The notes under the pieces are model-generated. The model ran no database searches, was not told the DNA's origin, and was given only the letters and a program-made list of their open reading frames with translations. From Chthoniobacter flavus (GTDB lineage Bacteria > Verrucomicrobiota > Verrucomicrobiia > Chthoniobacterales > Chthoniobacteraceae), in the NCBI GenBank assembly GCA_945861435.1, contig CAMAUX010000004.1, forward strand, positions 62,001-126,000: a DNA stretch of 64,000 nt, read 5' to 3'. The position numbers and the translations under genes were made by a program. Of the stretch, positions 60,512 to 64,000 are shown piece after piece. Every line of letters starts with the position of its first letter. Within the stretch, counting starts at the first letter, position 1.

Positions 60512-61633
60512 TCACGCCGGAACCGCCGCCACACTCTGGCGTGCAATCCATCCGCCCCCAAGCACTTCGTCCCCGCGATAACACACCGCCGCCTGCCCCG
60601 GCGTCACCGCCCGCTGCGGCTTGTGCAGACGCACTCGCGCCTTCCCATCCGCCGCAGGATACACCGTCGCCTCCGCTCCCGCATGCCCGTAGCGGATCTT
60701 CACCGTCGCCTCAAAAGGCTCCTCCCCGCAGTGATGCCAGTACGCATGGTCCATCTCGAACTCCCCCGTCACCAGATCCTCCGCATCCCCCACGATCACC
60801 CGGCTGTTCTGCGGATCGATATCGATGACATAGCGCGGCTGAGCGCTCCCGCCCGGCAACCCCTTGCGCTGACCGATCGTGAACAACTCGATCCCCTCGT
60901 GATCCCCCAGCCGGTTGCCCGCCTTGTCGTAAATCCCACCCTTGTGAAATTCCTCAGGCCCAAGGTGCGAGCGCAGGAACGCCTTGTAATCATTCCCAGG
61001 AACGAAGCAGATCTCCTGACTGTCCACCTTGTCCGCCGTCTTCAACCCGAGCTCCCGCGCAATCGCTCGGATCTGCGGCTTCTCCATCGCCCCCAGCGGA
61101 CACAACGCCCGCTGCAACTGCTCCTGCCGCAGGCTGAAGAGAAAATAACTCTGATCCTTGCGCGGATCCCGCCCCTTGCGCAGCACCGCACGCCCCTCCA
61201 AATGCTCGATGATCGCGTAATGCCCCGTCGCAATGAACTGCGCCCCGATCGCCTTCGCCTTCGACCACAAATTGCCAAACTTCACCTTCTCATTGCACAT
61301 CACGCACGGATTCGGTGTCCGGCCCGCTTTGTACTCCGACGCAAAGTAATCAATCACCAGCTTCTCGAACTGGTCCGCCTCATCCACCACGTAATGCGCA
61401 ATCCCCAGCGCATGCGCCACACCGCGCGCATCCGCGATCGCCTGCGGCCCGCAACACTTGTCCTCCGCACGCGAAATACAGTCCTGCGGCCACACCTTCA
61501 TCGTCACCCCCACCACGTCGTACCCCTGCTGCTTGAGCAAGTACGCCGCCACGCTCGAATCCACACCGCCGCTCATGCCGATTACCACACGCGCGCCGGC
61601 CGGCCCCACAGTTTGAGAGGATGCTGAGTTCAC
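60512..61633 (-). CDS. mnmA: tRNA-specific 2-thiouridylase MnmA
   Basis: A 373-residue enzyme that puts sulfur on U34 of Lys, Glu and Gln tRNAs using ATP. VVIGMSGGVDSSVAAYLL is the PP-loop; NPCVMCNEKVKF holds the catalytic cysteine and DSQEICFVPGNDYKAFL the second cysteine; TIGQRKGLPGG and the C-terminal barrel complete the family pattern. GTG 61633 is preferred: it gives the usual length and has GGGGAGAG about ten bases upstream. The open frame extends to 61750, but that part runs to within 25 bases of the tRNA gene and is not family-like. It diverges from tRNA-Ser. Confidence 0.94.
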   Translation of the reverse strand: MNSASSQTVGPAGARVVIGMSGGVDSSVAAYLLKQQGYDVVGVTMKVWPQDCISRAEDKCCGPQAIADARGVAHALGIAHYVVDEADQFEKLVIDYFASEYKAGRTPNPCVMCNEKVKFGNLWSKAKAIGAQFIATGHYAIIEHLEGRAVLRKGRDPRKDQSYFLFSLRQEQLQRALCPLGAMEKPQIRAIARELGLKTADKVDSQEICFVPGNDYKAFLRSHLGPEEFHKGGIYDKAGNRLGDHEGIELFTIGQRKGLPGGSAQPRYVIDIDPQNSRVIVGDAEDLVTGEFEMDHAYWHHCGEEPFEATVKIRYGHAGAEATVYPAADGKARVRLHKPQRAVTPGQAAVCYRGDEVLGGGWIARQSVAAVPA

Positions 61634-61774
61634 AAGCCGCGCACTCTCCCCGCGATCCCGCGCCCGCTCAAACCAAATCTCCTTTTCACCCCCATCCCGA
61701 ACTCCGGAGCTTCTCCGGGGAGATTCTCCTTGCCCATCCGCCCCGCCCACACGAATAATCCTAGCTCTCGTTCA

Positions 61775-61866
61775 GGAAGGGTGGCTGAGTCCGGTTTAAG
61801 GCACTCGACTCGAAATCGAACGTGGGGTAATTCCCACCGCGGGTTCGAATCCCGCCCCTTCCGCCA
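61775..61866 (+). tRNA. tRNA-Ser, anticodon CGA
   Basis: A 92-base cloverleaf with encoded CCA. Acceptor GGAAGGG (61775-61781) pairs with CCCTTCC (61856-61862), discriminator G, then CCA. The anticodon loop CTCGAAA gives CGA (reads UCG). The long variable arm (GTGGGGTAATTCCCAC) is diagnostic of a class II tRNA, and the T arm GCGGGTTCGAATCCCGC is perfect. The first anticodon-stem pair is C-A (27-43), leaving four good pairs. Confidence 0.97.
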
Positions 61867-61920
61867 TTTTTCCCGCGGCCACGGTCGCCGTACCCACCGC
61901 ATCCCTCCATCGAGGGGCGC

Positions 61921-63204
61921 TCAGGCAAACAGCTCCTTCACCGGCTTCGCGTTGTTGCCCACCTTGAACGGCCTCTGACTCGGCGACATCACCTCGCGCC
62001 CCGTCGGGAATCCCGCCGCCCACCCAATCGATGCGTGCAACGCCCCCACCGACATCTCCCCGTCCGTCACCTCCGCACCCGCCTCGTCGGTCGCCCCGTA
62101 CACAAAACCACGCTTCACCCCAGCCCCCGCAAGCACCGTCGAAAACGCCTTCGGATAATGTCCCCGCCCGGATCCGTCGAAATTCGGCTTTCTCCCAAAC
62201 TCACTCGCCACCACCACGAGTGTGGACTTGAGCAACCCGCGCGAATCCAAGTCCCCAAGCAACGCCGCGAACGCCTTGTCAAAATCCGCCCCCACCTCCT
62301 CCATCCGATCCTCGAGTCCCGTGTGCATGTCCCATCCACCGCTGCTCACCTCGATGTAACGCACCCCGTGCTCCACGAGCCGCCGCGCCAGCAAGCACCC
62401 ACGCCCAAACTTCGAGCGCCCGTAGGACTCCCGCACCTTCTCCGGTTCCCCGGAAATATCGAACGCCTTCAAATCACTGCTCTTCATGAGCTGCAGCGTG
62501 GCGTCGTAGAAATCGCTGTAGGCCTTCACATTCTCATCGGGAAACTTCTCCCGAAATGCCCTGTCGATGTCCTTCACAAGACTCAGCCGTTTCTCCACCG
62601 CCGCCACTCCCGCCGCAGGCTGCGAATGCTGCAGCCCGCTCTCCGGATCAAGAATGGGCAACGGACTCAGCGTCGCCGGGAAAAAGCCGTTCCCGTGCTC
62701 CGAACCGTGGTTCACGCACACCGACGACGGCAGCGTCTTATTACTCGGCCCCAGAAACGTCTGCGCCCACGCCCCAAGGCACGGATGCTTGATCGTCCCC
62801 CTCTGCTCATACCCTGTGCGCATGAAATACTGCGCCGACGCGTGCACACCCACCTTCGCCGTCATCGAACGAATCACCGCGATCTTGTCCGACACCTTCG
62901 CAATGTTCGGCAGAAACTCCGAAAGCTGCATCCCACCCTTCGCCGTCATCCCCCCCTTGGGCCCCTTCGTAGCACCGCTCTTCGGATCAAACGTGTCGAT
63001 GTGACTCATCCCCCCGCGCAGCTGCAGAAAGATGATGTGCTTCGCCAACCCAAACCCGGGGCCACCATCCGCCGCCATCGCTTCCGAACGCATCCACGGC
63101 AGCACCGAAAGCCCAAAGGCCATGCTCGCGCAACGCTCCACAAAAAGCCGCCGGCTGAACGGATCCCGCAGAATCTGAGGCTGGGTAGGGTCGAGGGGGG
63201 ACAT
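61921..63204 (-). CDS. DUF1501 family secreted protein
   Basis: A 427-residue protein of the DUF1501 family (PF07394), a PVC hallmark with an alkaline-phosphatase/sulfatase-like fold. The N-terminus (SRRLFVERCASMAFGLSVLP) is a twin-arginine-type signal. IIFLQLRGGMSHIDTFDPKS is the first metal-site motif, and WDMHTGLEDRMEEVGADFDK, VVASEFGRKPNFDGSGRGHY are the later conserved ones. The enzymatic activity of the family has not been settled. It is preceded on the same strand by the DUF1553 gene (80 bases), a standard partner, so the two are probably co-transcribed. A purine-rich AAAGAGAACAAC precedes ATG 63204. Confidence 0.95.
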   Translation of the reverse strand: MSPLDPTQPQILRDPFSRRLFVERCASMAFGLSVLPWMRSEAMAADGGPGFGLAKHIIFLQLRGGMSHIDTFDPKSGATKGPKGGMTAKGGMQLSEFLPNIAKVSDKIAVIRSMTAKVGVHASAQYFMRTGYEQRGTIKHPCLGAWAQTFLGPSNKTLPSSVCVNHGSEHGNGFFPATLSPLPILDPESGLQHSQPAAGVAAVEKRLSLVKDIDRAFREKFPDENVKAYSDFYDATLQLMKSSDLKAFDISGEPEKVRESYGRSKFGRGCLLARRLVEHGVRYIEVSSGGWDMHTGLEDRMEEVGADFDKAFAALLGDLDSRGLLKSTLVVVASEFGRKPNFDGSGRGHYPKAFSTVLAGAGVKRGFVYGATDEAGAEVTDGEMSVGALHASIGWAAGFPTGREVMSPSQRPFKVGNNAKPVKELFA

Positions 63205-63285
63205 AAGGTTGTTCTCTTTCTAAAAGGGGGGGCTGTGTCTTGGATCTGAATGGACTGACGATGAATGCGGAAATGCGGCCGCTGC

Positions 63286-64000
63286 TCACTGCACAAACAT
63301 GAACTCGCGCGTGTTGAAGAGCACCCAGGTCAAATCCGGCAGCTTCATCCCCTCGCTCATCAACTTCACCGCGTACTGACGCTCCGTGATCGCCGGCCGC
63401 CTCCCAAGGAAGCTGAAGTACAGGCTCTCCACCTGCTTCTCCACCGTCTTCTCCTTGGCCGCATCCCGCAGCGCCTTCGAGTTCTGACTCGCGATCACCT
63501 TCTGCACATCCCCGTTCATGAGCATCAGCACCTGCGGCACTCCGCCCTCCACACTGTCGCTGTCCGCAATCTGACGATCCGACTGCCCAAACATCCTCAA
63601 AAAATGCGACTCCCGCGAAGGCTGCGGCAACTCCGAGGCGCGCGCCATCGTCATCCCCTCAAACTGCGGCGGCGCATACCCGCCGAAGTCGGCGCTATCC
63701 AGTTTATCGCCCCCCTTCTTACCCCTCCGCGCCTTCCCCTTCCCCTTCCCCTCACCGCTAAGCTCCTGGACCTTCGCCACCACGGCCTCCACGCTCAACG
63801 GCCCATCGAGGTCCACATCCCGGATCTGCTGCGCGCGCTGCAGCTTGAACTGGTCGAGCTCCGTCCCAATCACCAGCGCCAGCACCGAGTCCCACGTCTG
63901 CGATGCGCTCATGCGCCGCAGCACCGGCCCTTGGAAAAGGTACGGCCCCTTCGCCAGATCCGGCGTCACACTCACCTGCCGCTGATAAGCCTGCGTGTTG
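63286..64000 (-). CDS. DUF1549/DUF1553-type protein, 5' part beyond the right edge
   Basis: The frame is open to the window edge; 237 codons are visible. PYLFQGPVLRRMSASQTWDS then VLALVIGTE and the C-terminal ESLYFSFLGRRPAITERQYA are the DUF1553 (PSD1) signatures, and the protein ends LPDLTWVLFNTREFMFVQ, as complete members do. These large secreted proteins are usually 700-1100 residues with DUF1549 and often a cytochrome c or PA14 domain before this part, none of which is in the window. A Lys/Gly-rich insert (GKGKGKARRGKKGGDK) sits between the two halves. The gene precedes the DUF1501 gene. Confidence 0.93.
   Translation of the reverse strand, partial: NTQAYQRQVSVTPDLAKGPYLFQGPVLRRMSASQTWDSVLALVIGTELDQFKLQRAQQIRDVDLDGPLSVEAVVAKVQELSGEGKGKGKARRGKKGGDKLDSADFGGYAPPQFEGMTMARASELPQPSRESHFLRMFGQSDRQIADSDSVEGGVPQVLMLMNGDVQKVIASQNSKALRDAAKEKTVEKQVESLYFSFLGRRPAITERQYAVKLMSEGMKLPDLTWVLFNTREFMFVQ

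Noticed and set aside
61634-61750. Extended N-terminus of MnmA from 61750
   Set aside because: It would add 39 residues with no family match and begin only 25 bases from the tRNA gene; GTG 61633 gives the usual length.

Overview
The window is GC-rich bacterial chromosome that most resembles Verrucomicrobiota (PVC superphylum). The main reasons are a DUF1501 plus DUF1553 pair at the right edge, a giant surface protein opening with an LEPLENRIAPA-type motif, secreted propeller proteins of the L-sorbosone-dehydrogenase type linked to plastocyanin, PA14 and haem domains, and a MoxR/DUF58/multi-vWA/DUF4175 operon. I recognise no phage, insertion sequence or CRISPR array.

Region 1 (1-15196) is a surface-polysaccharide locus. 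Reading leftward it encodes a GT4 glycosyltransferase, an initiating sugar-phosphate transferase, an ABC-exporter permease, an O-acyltransferase, a glycosyltransferase-methyltransferase fusion, the exporter ATPase with a C-terminal glycan-binding domain, a cupin, a DegT aminotransferase, a SAM methyltransferase and a glycosyltransferase cut by the left edge. Most adjacent genes overlap by 1-8 bases. To the right lie a short DUF3494 (ice-binding-like) secreted protein and a divergent O-antigen ligase/polymerase with a C-terminal TPR half. The aminotransferase, cupin and methyltransferase probably build a methylated amino sugar.

Region 2 (15289-25941) is one gene for a repeat protein of about 3550 residues. 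It has about 24 units of one repeat family, then 15 units of a second, with one stray copy of the second near the N-terminus. It converges on the O-antigen ligase gene.

Region 3 (26288-35345) holds metabolic and secreted proteins: a Gfo/Idh/MocA oxidoreductase with a strong terminator, FabG, SixA, 6-phosphogluconolactonase, a secreted glutathione peroxidase, a propeller protein behind a plastocyanin-PA14 protein, a PDZ protein and a YkgJ-type cysteine-cluster protein. Region 4 (35557-38249) has a large secreted protein of unknown function behind a good sigma-70 promoter, a structured intergenic element and a 33-residue basic protein.

Region 5 (38393-52814, all minus strand) begins with an ECF sigma factor and a membrane anti-sigma-like protein. 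After a terminator comes a translationally coupled MoxR - DUF58 - BatA-like - vWA - DUF4175 - terpenoid-cyclase-fold operon, probably an envelope quality-control or assembly machine.

Region 6 (52968-64000) has an amidohydrolase, a propeller protein fused to the domain that is separate in region 3, a five-haem and a one-haem cytochrome, a lipoprotein, MnmA, tRNA-Ser(CGA), and the DUF1501/DUF1553 pair, the last cut by the right edge.

Many start codons have no Shine-Dalgarno sequence and are preceded by C-rich leaders. Domain names come from reading the translations; no database search was run.
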